Shown here in pieces: positions 12,190 through 24,629 of a stretch of 64,000 nt of DNA. Below the pieces are notes generated by a model, which made no database searches, was not told the DNA's origin, and was given only the letters and a program-made list of their open reading frames with translations. Source of the stretch: Doryteuthis pealeii (Eukaryota > Mollusca > Cephalopoda > Myopsida > Loliginidae); NCBI GenBank assembly GCA_023376005.1, contig CM042150.1, positions 75,165,157 through 75,229,156 on the forward strand, written 5' to 3'. Each line of letters starts with the position of its first letter. Positions within the stretch are counted from its first letter, which is position 1. The position numbers and the translations under genes were made by a program.

Positions 12190-14190
12190 AGAATTTTAAA
12201 GAATTCTCTCTGGCATTTTGTTCTCTTTCTCCATGAAATAATTTGTAAAATACAAAAATAATGAAAATGATATTCTATTGCCAAAAATTCCTATGGGCAT
12301 GTAAATTTTTAAAAAGATTATTGATATTGTGAGTACATGCTCTTAAAAAGGTTCATCACTCCGGACTTTTTTGTAAGACAATTTAAAATTTACTCAGCCA
12401 AAACAAAAACAAATTAAGAATTAATGGTACTCTTTCAAAGGATATCAGTAAAATAAGAGAGGCGACTTCCACTTATATTTTGTAGAAACATTAAAACTGA
12501 GTCAATAGACCTGCAGGTATTACATTAGCACTAATTAAAACTGAATAAAAATATGGGTCATCAGTTCTTAATGGTATATTATAATCAAAGCTTATCTTCA
12601 AATTCTTTAAGACTTTGAAATTTTAACTTTTGATAAAAACTATAATGTTTATAGAGTATCTACTCTGCTCATACTAGATTTACTCACCAACATTTCATGG
12701 GTGTTGACAACTAAGATATCATGATTATTCTTGTTTATATATTTCTGAAATTTCATATAATCATAGAGATATTATATTGCCTTAAAAAATAAATAAGTAA
12801 GTAAAATGCTGTAAAAACTTCAATGCCAAACATCTATATTAGGATTGGCAACTCCCTTTTATAAACATGATTTGCTGAAATAAGAAAGGTATAATAAATC
12901 ACCTGATGACAGCTAATACTGAGTAAACAATCATGTTTATATTTTAAAATTCAAAATAGGAATTTTAAGCCCAAAAAGGGAACATTAAAACCACATAAAA
13001 TAGATAAATAGCATGACAGAAAAAAAGTTGCTCAATTTTCTGTATCAATAGGTTTGGGAATTTGGTGAAAGGAGAAAGTCACAGACTGGTGGAAATCTCA
13101 AACTACATGAGCAGACAAATTAAGGCAGTCTGATGATCAGAGCCCCAAAAGGGAGAGGTGGGGTCAAGTACAAAAGTACAAAAGAAAAGACAGTCAAAGA
13201 AAACTGGAGAGCCATAGAAACATGACATAGTACAAAATATTATATCTTTATTTCAAGTGACTGACAGTCTAGTAATCTTACTAATGACAACTAAAGAAAT
13301 AAATAACAATAGACCGTGAAGGTTGTTGTTGTTATTGTTATTGTTGATTTGGTTTTGTTCATGATAATCACCAGGGAAATCAGCATGGTCTACACAACAT
13401 ATTTTGAAAAAAGGTGTCAAAAATAATATAGTTTAGAATATGAATTCTGGTAAAAAATTATATTTATGTCATTGCTATATGTTCCTTATTCACCTCATAC
13501 TAATACGATTGTGTGGCCCATGCTGATAAAGCAAAACACCAGCAGTGATCAATTTGTGAACGGTAGGAAATAGAAGAGAGAAACCCAGTTAAAGGTTTAT
13601 CTAACTTTTATTTCTCTTTCAAGGTTCATATGACCCACAGGCAGTATGCTTATTATTAAATAGTTCTGTTTGCTTGATCTGTTCCTTGAAGGTTTAATCC
13701 TAAACAGGGTTATCTTGCAATGTGATCTTAGTTCTGCCTTTTGAGTGGATGCAGAATACAGGATTGCTTGTTCAGTGACTGTCTCTTAAAAATACCTTAA
13801 GCCTCATTGCTCATGTGGCCCTGCATTGTCTTCAGTGATGTCACCAATTGATGATATGTGGCAAAGCAAAGAGATAAAATCCCATCACGTTTTCTTCACA
13901 CGGTCAAACTGGCATGCAGATCACACCTGTATATCCGAGGTCATAAGTTTGACTCCAAGAATATGTCCATCAGCAACTCACCCACCTCATTACAACATTT
14001 TTATTGCTTTACCAGATGTTAACACCTCAAAAGCTAGAATAAAAGTAACTAAAATATACTTTCTGCACAGTTATTTCCCTTTTCTCAAACTTAAAATATT
14101 GAGAAAAAAATAATTTATCCACCAATCAAAATACTTACTGCTTATTTTCAAAAATATAAACTTGATCTACCCAAGAAAATTTAAGATGTC
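12190..14190. other. AT-rich stretch, no gene seen
   Basis: A 95-codon ORF at 13826-14113 is unrecognised. A tRNA-like AAGTTTGACTCCAAG at about 13947 hints at a decayed SINE. Confidence 0.35.
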
Positions 14191-14194
14191 ACCA

Positions 14195-14770
14195 TATTTC
14201 TCTGAATTTTTTAGATGAAGCTTGATAATTTGTATTATTTAGATTACTTGGACAATTGTCCTCATGTTTATTGTTATCTACACAATCTTTTGGCTGATGT
14301 GCCCTCCAGCCTTCTTTGGGTATTTCTTGTTAGACTCAGGAACCATCTCAAACTCAGAAACCTTCTCTTCGAACTCAGGAACCATCATGAATTTGACACA
14401 TGGCATTGTGGATATAGGCATTGGGTTAATACAGATCTAAGTGACAGTTATCTCTAGGCTGCATATTCAATCCTGGTCAAGGGCGATAGTAACATAGAAT
14501 AATTAACACAGCTTAACCCTTGTACCCAGTCATGAATAACGGAATGAGAATAGTCTACTTGCATGGATTGAATAAAGGGTTAGGTACCAATTTCTGTGAA
14601 GGCTCACAATTACAACATTCCTCAGTTTGACAAGAAGGTTTCCGAGTCTGACAAGAAATACCTGAAGCCGGCCAGAGGGTACATAGCCGAAATGTTGTGT
14701 AGATAACAATAAAGATGGAGACAATAGTGTGAATAATCCAAATAATACAAATGTCACCATATTTATAAAC
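14195..14770 (+). mobile_element. S4 foldback element
   Basis: The left arm (about 14205-14340) and right arm (about 14635-14755) are inverted copies; both contain TATTGTTATCTACACAA and its inverse. The centre holds a tRNA-like stretch (GTGGATATAGGCATTGGG, then ATTCAATCCTGGTCA) and AATAAAGGGTTAGGT. The right arm includes CCTGAAGCCGGCCAGAGGG and GCCGAAATG, a decayed version of the motif intact at 18360. Confidence 0.7.
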
Positions 14771-15399
14771 GTATTCCAATAAGTTTTAATGTTATGACTA
14801 CTTGAAATTGAGGTGCGTTTTGATACTCACCTTGTATATGTTTTTAGTTTTTCCACAAACTGAGCAAGAATATACTGATGTATCTCCTCTGACAGATAAG
14901 ACCCCCACCCCCCACTCAGAAAAAAAGTGTCCAACCAAGATATGATTTTTTAGAATCTTGTCAAAATAATAAGTCACTTGCTACCCGTTGACATGTCAGT
15001 CTTTATTCTCACAACTTCTCAATATCTTTTTACATTTTGAATACAATATAAACTCTATTATTCACTTACTGCTGTAAAGTAGTTGAAAGATGGACTTATC
15101 TAAGACTATTTAAACAACATTCTCTCTATACAGAGGTGGACAAGGTAAGGGTTAACTGTTTATTGCATTTGTCTGTGTAATTAAGTTTGTACTATATTTT
15201 TCTATGGAATAAACTACTTTTTACTTTCTATATGTGAGTCAACATTATTTATTTTACAACACATCACTTACTAACATCACATTAAGAGACTATGTTTACT
15301 CACAACTAAAATGTCACATATCCTTTTGTAAAATATGCAAATAAAAATTTCCTCTTTAACTTTTAAGAGGAATTATGGGTTTAAGGGGGGGGAGCCTCT

Positions 15400-15970
15400 T
15401 AAATCTCCCAGTTGTAGGCAAATTGTTCAGACGAAAGAAGACAAACACACAATGGAAATTTAATACATGTATTGATAAATAATACAAGAACTTGTTGCAA
15501 ATTTTATTGGCATCTGCTACAGACTTATCTGTGAGGTGAAATATTGTTCATTGGAGAAGTGGCACTAACAAGGGTATTCTGGTTGCTGTAGAGTTCTGTA
15601 GAGACGCGTCCGTTTTGTCGGTTCTCATCCGATAAGTAAAAGTAGAGGATGCTATTTTAGAAGCTTCTCGCCTGGGTAACTGTTTTTTTATATGACGGTG
15701 GATGGGGCCCTCTTCAAGTAGACTATTTAGGTCCTCAGCCCTCTGATAAGTATGCTGTCGAAACGGCCTTCAGAAAGTATGCTGTTAAAAATGCCTCTGT
15801 CCAGGTCGATGGACTACAGACAAGTTCAGCCCTTTTTGGGGGCAAGGTGGTGAGAGCGCTTATTTTTGTGTGTCTCCTTGATAACTGCTCCCGGATAAGT
15901 GAAGTGGTTTGGACTTGGTGCCAACCTCCTGTTGGCGATTTTCCCTCTAGCGGCAGAGGAAGTTAATTCT
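15400..15970 (-). mobile_element. GC-richer unclassified block, possibly LTR-like
   Basis: About 570 bp with composition unlike its flanks and three GATAAGT motifs (about 15631, 15747 and 15892). No ORF of note. An AT-rich part with ATTGATAAATAATAC at the left could be a terminator region on the minus strand. No confident ends found. Confidence 0.35.
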
Positions 15971-16639
15971 CTATCAGATTTCTGACACTTTATTCAACAG
16001 CCATACCATGAATTCTATCTCTTTGCCTTGTCACTTACCAGCATCTACCGATAGTAGTAATCCATTTTTCCTTTCAGTATGCATTATTACTATCTATTTA
16101 GTGGTAGCGTAGTATTCATGGTAATACACTCACATAAGGTTTACCCATTTATTTCTAACTTATCAATGCTATGTTCCTGCGACATCATTGATGCCTTTCC
16201 TCTTGAAATTTCGATCAATACTCATCCTTCTATGCATATTTGAAGTAAACATTTGTTTTTGTTGTTGTTTAAGAAAGGGTGAAAAAAGGTCAGAAGTGTA
16301 AATCTTTCAAATGACATTTCAATATGTTAGCAAATAAAAATTCTATATGACGTGATTATTTTATATAAACTGTAGACATGGTTCTTTCAGACTGCCATAT
16401 TTTCTTTTTCCTCCTTTGTGAATAAGATGTATTCCCAGAGCTGAAGAATTTATATGACAATATTGAATGAGCAACTGTGGTATGTCATCAGGAAACAGCA
16501 TCCTTACAGACTTCTCACAATAACAAGCAAATTCAATGGTGCTTTTCAAAACAATTATACTCTCTGGTTCTTTGATGACACATTGCATTTGGATTCAGAA
16601 CCGGTCTCTTGCATTGACAAAAAAAGGAAAGAATCATGA

Positions 16640-16990
16640 AGAAACTGCAACAATAATCAAAGAAAAATGAAATATCAAAAGCTTGTCTTAGTATTGAAAT
16701 ACCAGGTATGTCCAAAAGGAGAAAAAATGTTTTCCAAAATGAATTTATTGCTTTTCTGGTTCCTACTAAATCAACAAAGTTAAGCAGTTATTAACCTACT
16801 CCATATTTAGATGGGTGACCACTTTGGAATTACTAGGTACCATCAGCAATCTAAGGTCTATGTGCCAAAATAAACAAAGTTTAGTAAATTCTAAGGAATC
16901 TGCGCTGGCCTAATAGTAGAGAGTTAGTCTCAAAGATCAATAACAACTAAGCAGTAGTTGATCTAAACTTGTAGCCTTGTGCCAAATCTA
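16640..16990 (+). mobile_element. S2 repeat with 5S rRNA-like module
   Basis: The 5S-like part starts near 16757: AACAAAGTTAAGCAG (5S box A region) and AGATGGGTGACCACTT (5S box C region), in the order and spacing of 5S rRNA. About 110 bp upstream of the module is shared with the copy at 19940, so the module sits in a longer repeat. Downstream is AAACAAAGTTTAGTAAAT, also seen in other S2 tails. Confidence 0.75.
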
Positions 16991-17059
16991 ATACTTATCT
17001 TTTAATGTTATATACTTCTGATCATCTTTTAATATCTTATGTAACTGGGTGTTCTTTTT

Positions 17060-17342
17060 CTAGTGTCTGGAATTTCGTCTATCAGAAGCCCTGGGTCATT
17101 AGTAGTTTTTCGATAAATAACCCAAGACTTAGATTTTCTTTATATTATGTTTTATTTAGAAATCTCCATCCAGACTAACTGTGCAGAGTGAGTACGGTCC
17201 TAGGGATCAACATGAGTTTAACATGTGTCAATCAATCTTCCATGATATTGTATTCAAAAACTGGTAGCCATAAATTCTAACAGCCATTTTAATTTCTACA
17301 CTAACTGTACATAATTGTTAGTACCCTAACAATTATGTAACA
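17060..17342 (-). mobile_element. LTR-like repeat L1, truncated copy
   Basis: On the minus strand it starts TGTTACATAATTG. It shares ACTAATGACCCAGGGCTT, GTCTTGGGTTA and AATTTCTACACTAACTGTAC with 45530-46036. A 13-bp perfect hairpin (arms 17309-17321 and 17326-17338) sits at the end. Confidence 0.6.
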
Positions 17343-17371
17343 TTAAAATTTATCAAGTCTTGCTAAAAGCA

Positions 17372-17490
17372 TTGATTTTAATCAGAAAAACAAAGTTAAG
17401 CAGTAGAGAGCCTGCTGAGTACATAAATGGGTGACCATTTAGTAATAGAAGGTACCTGTGTTTGAGACTAAGCAAAGCTTAGTAAATAAC
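17372..17490 (+). mobile_element. S2 repeat (5S-like)
   Basis: ACAAAGTTAAGCAG and AATGGGTGACCATTT are preserved. The tail ACTAAGCAAAGCTTAGTAAA is a clear version of the S2 3' end. Confidence 0.75.
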
Positions 17491-18119
17491 AGCAAATTGA
17501 TTCATTTACCTCTATCTTAATGAAATTATCTCCTTCAAAAAAGTCCTCTTCTATTGTTGATACACAGTTTCCAGCATTTTTTTTCTAATTTTAGAATGTG
17601 TTCAAAATCTTGTTTTGAGTAAGGCATGAATATTTTCTTCTGTTTCTTCTCTTGTCTGAAGTCAATAACCTTTTAGAATAGATTTTAACTTTGTGAACAA
17701 AAATAAATACAAATGGAAATGTATGACAATTAACCAGATCCTGATTGAGACATGATTCTGTTTTTGTTTATCTGTCAACAGATATGGCACAAAAAAACTT
17801 GTGACAACGTGATACACCATTAGTTTTTCTTTTAAAATCATGTGGCATGAACTTTTACAGATTCCTACCTCGGGGTGAATTTTCTTCTGTTTCTACTCTT
17901 ATCTGAAATCAATAACAAGAAAAATGTCTACAGTTGCCAAATCTGGACAGGAAGACAACTGCAAGACAAGAATCATCTTTTGCTTTGACAAAAATTCTCA
18001 GTGCATTCCTCATTCATTGATTTGGAGGATTTCTTATATGTGAGATTATCTCTGGTGAGTGTTCTTCCTGATTTGAAATGCTGATATGACATATGACAGT
18101 GAGTATGGTTTGTTGCAAC

Positions 18120-18480
18120 ATCAGAAACCCTTTCTCTGAATATTTGAGATGAGGCTCGATGATTAGTATTATCTGCGTTATTCGGACTATTGTCCCCATC
18201 GTTATTAACACAACTCCTACCCCAGCTATTGTTAGCGGAATGAGAACAGGATACCCCGTGGACTAAATAAAGGGTTAGGTTCAAAGTTCTGTGATGGCTC
18301 CCAATTACGACAAGAAAGTTCCCGAGTTCGAAAAGGTTCCCGAGTCTTACAAGAAATATCTGAAGAAGGCCGGAGGGCATATTGGCCGAAACGTTGTACA
18401 AATAACAATGAAGATAGGGACAATAGTCCGAATAACGCAGATAATACTAATCAGAAACCCTTCTCTAATAGTTTTTCCTA
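18120..18480 (+). mobile_element. S4 foldback element with long flanking duplication
   Basis: Left arm 18147-18207 and right arm 18393-18453 are inverted copies with near-perfect agreement (TGATTAGTATTATCTGCG on both). Outside them, ATCAGAAACCCTTTCTCT on the left and the same sequence one T shorter on the right form a 17-18 bp direct repeat, as expected for a target-site duplication. That length points to retrotransposition. The tRNA-like centre is deleted in this copy. Confidence 0.72.
18360..18392 (+). ncRNA. Hammerhead-like motif in S4
   Basis: CTGAAGA (18360-18366) fits the CTGANGA core, GGCC (18368-18371) can pair with GGCC (18384-18387) as stem II, and GAAAC follows at 18388-18392. One extra A lies between core and stem, and stems I and III are not convincing, so activity is doubtful. 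Confidence 0.4.
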
Positions 18481-18524
18481 ACTTAGAACAGAATTTCACA
18501 CAAGGTCCTTCATTGCTCAATTTG

Positions 18525-18880
18525 GTTTAATTGATTGATTGATTTTAATGGACTGTCAACTCATCTAGGGTTATTTTATGCTTAGAGGTTAGGTAATTTC
18601 TTTTTTTATGTTGTTGCTTCTTAAGGGTTTTTGTACATAGTCCTATTAAATAATACAAATAACTTTTAAACATGTCTATTTGACACAGAGATGGTACACT
18701 AACAGGTACTACCACTCCAGGTTAGAGTAGATCTAGAAGTAATGGCAATGAAGGGATACTTCCAGATATCCAGAACTGGAGCCTCATCAATGGATGCATT
18801 ATAGTGCCATACTCAGGACACTCATTTAGGGGGGGGGTACTCCCAGAAGGGAATACATCAGCATATTTTTCTCAGTTTGG
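18525..18880 (+). mobile_element. S3 repeat
   Basis: TTGATTGATTGATTTTAATG head, TTATTTTATGCTTAGAGG, CTACCACTCCAGGTTAGAG, AGTAATGGCAATGAAGGG and a G run before CAGAAGGGAATACATCAGC. It follows the S4 copy directly. Confidence 0.75.
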
Positions 18881-19138
18881 GGAGAGGGACACAAAAAACA
18901 AGTGCACTACACATACAGGGTGAGCACAATTTCATGTAGTCATGCTATCAAAATTTATTGGAATATGTTTATATAAAAACATATAAAATATTAAGGAGTG
19001 TTTCACTCTAGCACATGTAGCTCCTATACTAACCAACATAGAATGTTCAGTTCTTTTTTAATGCCAAAGATTTAGTGTCACATTCTGACAAACTTCATGG
19101 TCATACTGTTTCAAAAGTTTGGTTTCTTTTTGAAGACA

Positions 19139-19705
19139 CCTCTGCCAGGGGCAGGATGTGACACAATCGTTCCTTCTTCTAGACCTGTTGCCTTGCCAAG
19201 GTTTGAGAGCCTAGTCTGTCCTATTATTTACCCGTTGCTGATGGAAGAAGGGAATTTACACAAAATGAAATGCAAACAGCCTTGTTCTGGATTTGAACTC
19301 AGGTTGCTAAATATTTTCTATGAGAATAACTGTAAATGCAAGATAATTATCTCCCTTGTTTTGTTTGGCCATCCTATTGCATGGGTACAAGCACCGTTCG
19401 ACACCGGTAAAAGTCATATGTGCGTGTGGCACTAGTTTTCAATTCTTTTAGCAGGCAGGAACCGAGGGGTCAACGTGCAAACTTTTCCTCCTTTTTCGAT
19501 TTTATTAGTTGTGTATTAGAGAAACTACATAGCCCTTTGTATTCTATTGTAGTTTCACGTTGAAGACCAGTTGTGAAACAGGAGGACAAGTGACAACTCC
19601 TGTATTTTTACAAATAAAAGTGTCTTCACCAGTTGACTCTGTCATTAATCATTCCTTGCCTGGGTGTTGCCATCACAATAACCATTATGTCATACATACC
19701 TCCTT
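19139..19705 (-). mobile_element. S1 SINE interrupted by the solo LTR
   Basis: The 3' body of S1 is at 19139-19330 and the tRNA-like head (reverse of GGTTATTG) resumes at 19678-19705. The LTR accounts for the gap. Confidence 0.8.
19331..19677. mobile_element. Solo LTR (347 bp) with 5-bp TSD, inside an S1 SINE
   Basis: It starts TGTAAATG and ends ATCACA, giving the TG...CA ends of an LTR. ATAAC is duplicated exactly on both sides (19326-19330 and 19678-19682). On the + strand an AATAAA signal lies near the 3' end (about 19612). Outside the duplication an S1 SINE resumes, so the insertion is younger than the SINE. A 5-bp duplication fits Gypsy or BEL elements. A single LTR implies recombination removed the interior. 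Confidence 0.85.
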
Positions 19706-19939
19706 GGACATACATTGTACGTTCATTGATGCTTATCTTGCATATTTTATTGAAAGAGCACTTGTAGAAGTAGAAGGATTAATACACTGTTCTTTCAAAA
19801 TGTTGATAATGAGTCTGATCATCACTGAATTCTTAGAATTTTGACAAATCCAATAATCAAATGATTAAGTTTATATTAAGTATTTATTTTATTTTTATTA
19901 GTTCTGAAATTTTAGATAATACTTATTAAGTTTCTTCTG

Positions 19940-20160
19940 TTTGATATCATTTGAAAAATGAAATACCAAAAGATTGACAAAGTACTAAAATACTAGATAT
20001 GTACAAAAATTGGATGAATGTTTTCAAAAATGAATCTATTGCTTTACTAGTTTCCACTAAATCATTAAATATAAGCAGCAATTAACCTGCTCAGCATTTA
20101 AATGGGTGGCCACTCAGAAAGAAATAACAGGTATGATATGTGAGGATTAAAATAAAATTG
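19940..20160 (+). mobile_element. S2 repeat (5S-like)
   Basis: Upstream block shared with 16640; module with ATAAGCAGCAATTAACC and AATGGGTGGCCACTC. Confidence 0.7.
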
Positions 20161-20169
20161 AAATTAAAA

Positions 20170-20350
20170 AAAGAAAATAACAGACTCCCATGAGCCTTCA
20201 CTGGAAGAACCCTCCGCGCATGTGCAGAAAAAAGGACCCACTTCCGACCCCGAATCTCTCGGCCATTAGAACTTATGCCTTAACTCAGACAAAACACTAC
20301 TACTGGCCAGGGAAAAATTCCCTTGCCACATGGTGGCTATGACTTGCAAA
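20170..20350 (+). other. Unclassified repeat-like block
   Basis: AATCTCTCGGCCATTAGAA at about 20250 recurs with one change at 43506 just outside the MULE-like element, so this block is probably dispersed. It ends near AAATAAATCCTAAATC. Noncoding. Confidence 0.4.
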
Positions 20351-21004
20351 TAAATCCTAAATCATAAAACAACCTTTTGTCTTTCTCTCTTCCTTTTTCA
20401 TTCCTTGAATTCCTTCCTTTTCAATATGACCACCAAATAAGAGGGGGTTAAAAGCAAACCCTATGAACGCGCACCAAGAATAACACAAGCTACCTTTTAA
20501 ACCTAAAACATTAAACCTCTTGCTACCCAAGAGATATTTCGTATAGCCATAGTAGGATCTAATTAAGTATAATTCCCTTTATTAATTTTCACATTGTGAA
20601 CATTTTTACCCAATGAATATAACTTGTGGAAACTAACCATGCTGACAGAAGCAGACATTTTGAGATGGCTCCATATTTCTTCAAGCATATGTGCATCATC
20701 TTGAGGGATTTTGACTGCAGTTCTGACTTTCTGAGAAGCACTGTAGCATTTTTAATGACAGGTTCCAATAGTAAATAAAGTTGGTTATATCGACTTTATA
20801 CTTTGGCCATTTGATAACTTTGTAAACTGTCATACTTTATATCTGAAATAATGATTGAAAAAGATTTTGCAAAACAAATCCAAACTTTTTAAATGTTATA
20901 GGGTAAAATAGCTGGAGTCCTACAGGAACATTATTTTTTTTGTGAAATACACATTCATAGAGACTATATCTAGAAAGTAATAACTGACAGTTGTTTTTTT
21001 TTTG

Positions 21005-21006
<2 letters not shown>

Positions 21007-21057
<51 letters not shown>
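21007..21057. repeat. (GT)n microsatellite
   Basis: About 24 GT units abutting the mariner-like left end. Confidence 0.95.
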
Positions 21058-21060
<3 letters not shown>

Positions 21061-21570
21061 AGAAAGTAATGAGACTGATTTTATTTTCAGGTTAGCAACC
21101 CTGATTGAAAACCAGTTGGTCAGTTGTTAATTAATCATTCTCACCATCAAACATTGATTACATATGATAATCCTCATTTTTATTTCATTTCCCCCCTCAG
21201 TTTGTAAAGTGACTGGTAAACCAGAATGATATTTATTTCCTGTGGCCTCTCAGCCATCCAAACATTCCTAAAACCTTGAGCCTTGTATAGAACTTGGCCT
21301 TCATAAACCTGTGTTAACTTGTTAAATGTTTCTGTTACATTTTTTCTGAAATTTGATATAGAATTTGATCAATAATATTTTTGTTACACCCTAACCAAAC
21401 ACACTTGTAATAATCCAAGAATGCTCAGCTGAACATAAATTCTAAGAGGCAAACATGAACTAGATTTTTTCACACATGTTCACTGTTAGTATTGATCAGA
21501 TGATCTTCAATTAGGTTTGCCAACCTGAAAAATCAAAAAAAATCAATCTCATTACATTTTAGACAGACTT
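21058..21570. mobile_element. Mariner-like non-autonomous element
   Basis: Inverted ends: AAAGTAATGAGACTGATTTT then TTTCAGGTTAGCAACC on the left, and the inverse of AATGTAATGAGATTGATTTT then TTTCAGGTTGGCAAACC on the right. The ~430-bp interior has no transposase. A (GT)n tract abuts the left end. Confidence 0.7.
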
Positions 21571-22069
21571 CTTGTATGAATTTTTTCAAAAAGTTTTGTG
21601 AAGTCCTCATGTGATATTATTCAAACACTGAACAAAGGAATCAGAATCATAGAAATCTGTGAAAAATTCTACTAAATGAAATCCTTTCATAAACAATACT
21701 GTCACTTTTGGTCTCTTCTCTGCTGGCAGAATTTTTCAATCAAAGAGATTTTTCGACATTTTTTAGCAATTTCTTTATATTGCTTGCATTTCAGTCTGAG
21801 ATTGAGATAAAAAAGAACTCTGAGAGCTGATCAATATTTTTTTTCTGTATTATATATTATAGCCAAGTTGAGTGTGATGTCTTTTTTATATTTTTAATGC
21901 AATCAAAAGTTGAAATTATAAAAGTATATTTATAGATTTACAAATCTTCTTAGTACATATATCAAAACTGATAAGATGGTCTGGATATCATAGAGTCAAA
22001 ATAAATTGATTTTCAAATGTTTTATTGGCCATCTGTTATATATGTAAGCAATATTTGAGTTGATTATAC

Positions 22070-22490
22070 ATCTATTAATAATGGAGATTCGCTTCCGGTT
22101 TTTGTCCGTAACAAAAACTGCGTCACTGCTTACGTCACATTACCCAACACATAATCCAACGTCATAACATAGAATAAATATACTCAAAATGTGAGCATGC
22201 AATGTTAGACAATCCTCATTGTTTCAATAAATAGATGCCCGGCGTTATATATTTATATATAGATTGTTTTATTCTAATATAATATTTAAAGTTATCGGAA
22301 CTGTTTCCATTTCAAATTGTCTTTCTTTCTTTTTTTTTACTCCTTTAATAAATTTGACGATTTTACATACTTATGGTACACACTCTATGACATTGAATTT
22401 TCAGCTCCCATCCCCTCAGGCAATATCTTTCAAAAAATTATTTTTACATCGCCCGGAGTGTGTCTTTTTATTTTGCTAGTTTAGATAATT
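22070..22490 (+). mobile_element. Dispersed repeat R5, copy 2
   Basis: It keeps an upstream part lost in copy 1 (TCGCTTCCGGTTTTTGTCCG, AACTGCGTCACTGC) and ends in ACATCGCCCGGAGTGTGT. Confidence 0.75.
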
Positions 22491-23169
22491 CAAGTAGAAC
22501 AATGTATATTTTCATTTGCAAATCTTGGCATGATAATGGCCTAATGATCTCAGAAAGTCTAAAAAGACTTAATTGAAATTTTATCCTATTTTCTTATGAT
22601 GTGAGTTAGATAGAATATTTTCAGAGAAACAAGCAAAGATGAAATGCAATTGGCCAACAACCATTTCAATAAGTATTTTGCCATCTGATTTTCAAGCAGA
22701 GTTTTTTTGTTTAATCACTAATGACAAGGAACCATTTAATGAATTACATCCCTTAGATCTGTATTCCAGCCAGTAACTCCTAATCATACTTAAAAGAGTA
22801 GGTTCAGAGTCATTTCTTGATGTCTGCAGTAATATGAAAATAAAGCTAGGCTATGTATATTTCATTTTGATGGGAGAATGAATAAATAAATTACAAATAA
22901 CTGCACCTCAATGCCACTGCACATAAATGTCATCAGATACAATAGATGTGTAATGTAATTCCCTGGAAATGAACCTAAAGTCATTGGTTACAGAGTGAGG
23001 AAATGCAGGTGTCACAAAAATACCTGCAGATGAGTTTGTAAAATAGACAAAATATTCTGTAATGAAAACTAAGCAGCATAAAGATGGCCCTGATGTGTTG
23101 GAGAGGGAGATGCACAAATTGGCAGAGAAAATGGCCATGTTCATGCCACCCAATTAGTAAGAGGTAATT

Positions 23170-23446
23170 GATGTGTAATGGTTATCATCTTGCAAAATGG
23201 ACATGGTGAACCAAGTTCAGATCCTGGATGAGGCTGTTTACATTTAATATAGAGCTAATTTCATTGAGAAGAGGTATGAATCCAACAATCCTCCTTACAG
23301 CTATGAGTAAATAGTAGAGCAGACTGGACTCTTTGATTTAGCAACTGGTCTAGGAGAAGAAAAACTTATTTTAAATCTGTTAAACTCCCCTGAAAAATTG
23401 ACCTTTTCACATCCCGCTCATGTAGAGGAGTTGAGTTGATACATAT
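23170..23446 (+). mobile_element. S1 SINE, near full length
   Basis: Begins GTGTAATGGTTATC, with box B-like GTTCAGATCCTGG, and ends in the ACATCCCGCTCATGTAGAG tail. Confidence 0.85.
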
Positions 23447-23889
23447 GCATGCCACTCAAGGAAAGGATAAAAACTCAGATATAGGATGATATAAGTTCTA
23501 CTTAGGGTTAGAATTAATAGTTAACACATATTTCCTTTTATCTAGACAACTGGCTTGAAGGTCAACAAATTTGAACCTACAATCGAATTCTAAAAGTAAC
23601 AGAAGTTTTACAATTATTTGTGTCATTGTTTATTTCCTATCACAAATCACCAGAAGATGGTCACCTCAGTACTTGTTCAGTTGTGCACAATGGAACATAA
23701 CATTTTATGGTTAAATTCCCCAAATAAAATTTGGGTAGCATCCCATATAAAAACAAAAACATGCCTATCATGTTTAGATAAACTGTTAATATTTTATACT
23801 TTAATGTCAGCTTTGTATAATTCAAGTTACATAATTCAGTATTTTTTGTTTATCTCAAGGAAGTTAGGATCAATTTCTGTAATCAGAAT

Positions 23890-24045
23890 TACAGTCAAGT
23901 CTCATTGAAAGAACCAATTCTTCCTATTTCACCAAAGTTAAGCAGCAATGAGCTTGTTCAATACTTAATTGGGTGACTACTTAAGCAACAGCAGGTACTG
24001 TAAAGAACCTGAGTCCTTTGTTTATCAAAATTGACTTGATTCAGC
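23890..24045 (+). mobile_element. S2 repeat, nearly complete 5S-like module
   Basis: Order follows 5S rRNA from its first quarter: TCTCATTGAAAGAACC, then TTTCACCAAAGTTAAGCAGC, TTGGGTGACTACTT and GCAGGTACTGT. The tail TGAGTCCTTTGTTTATC matches the 44594 copy. Confidence 0.8.
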
Positions 24046-24121
24046 ATTAAATGGCTGGAAAGAGGGTTGATATTTTTAAAAAAAGACACCCAACAAATCT
24101 GTAGGCAAAAATATGAATATA

Positions 24122-24627
24122 TAACAGTCCAAAGATAAGTACACCCTTTATATTTATCTAAATTTATTTATTTAAATTCTTTAATCAGATCATACAAACA
24201 ACACAATGTGCTCTTGAGCCTTATGTCAGCCAATAGAAGTTTACTGTCAAGAGTTGCAGAGTGCTCCTTCTGGAAGGCCTAGTATTGGTATAATAGTTGC
24301 TGTTAAAGATGGAGGCCATTAGAAATACCATAGAATCCACAGAAAAAAAATACCAGCTAATTTAAGAAGGAAAACCTGTGGATTGTCACTGTTAGGAAAC
24401 AAGGTGAGAAATAATCAATCCCAGGTAAGTCACTAAGGCATGAGAGGCTGATGTTGAAAGACCTCAAACTCCAATTTTATTTTTATAAGTAATGCCTGAT
24501 AACATCTGTTTTTATTGTATAATGTTCCATTAGAAATCATTAAATCATAATTTGTTTGGCTTATGAGAAAATTAACTTTTTATTTTTTTAAATTGTAAGA
24601 GGTCTACTTATTTATGGGTGATACCTG
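24122..24627. mobile_element. Tc1-like non-autonomous element
   Basis: Left end ACAGTCCAAAGATAAGTAC and right end GTCTACTTATTTATGGGTG are approximate inverses, in the style of Tc1 ends (ACAGT ... AAGTACACCC). A TA precedes the left end. No ORF remains. Confidence 0.6.
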
Positions 24628-24629
24628 GT

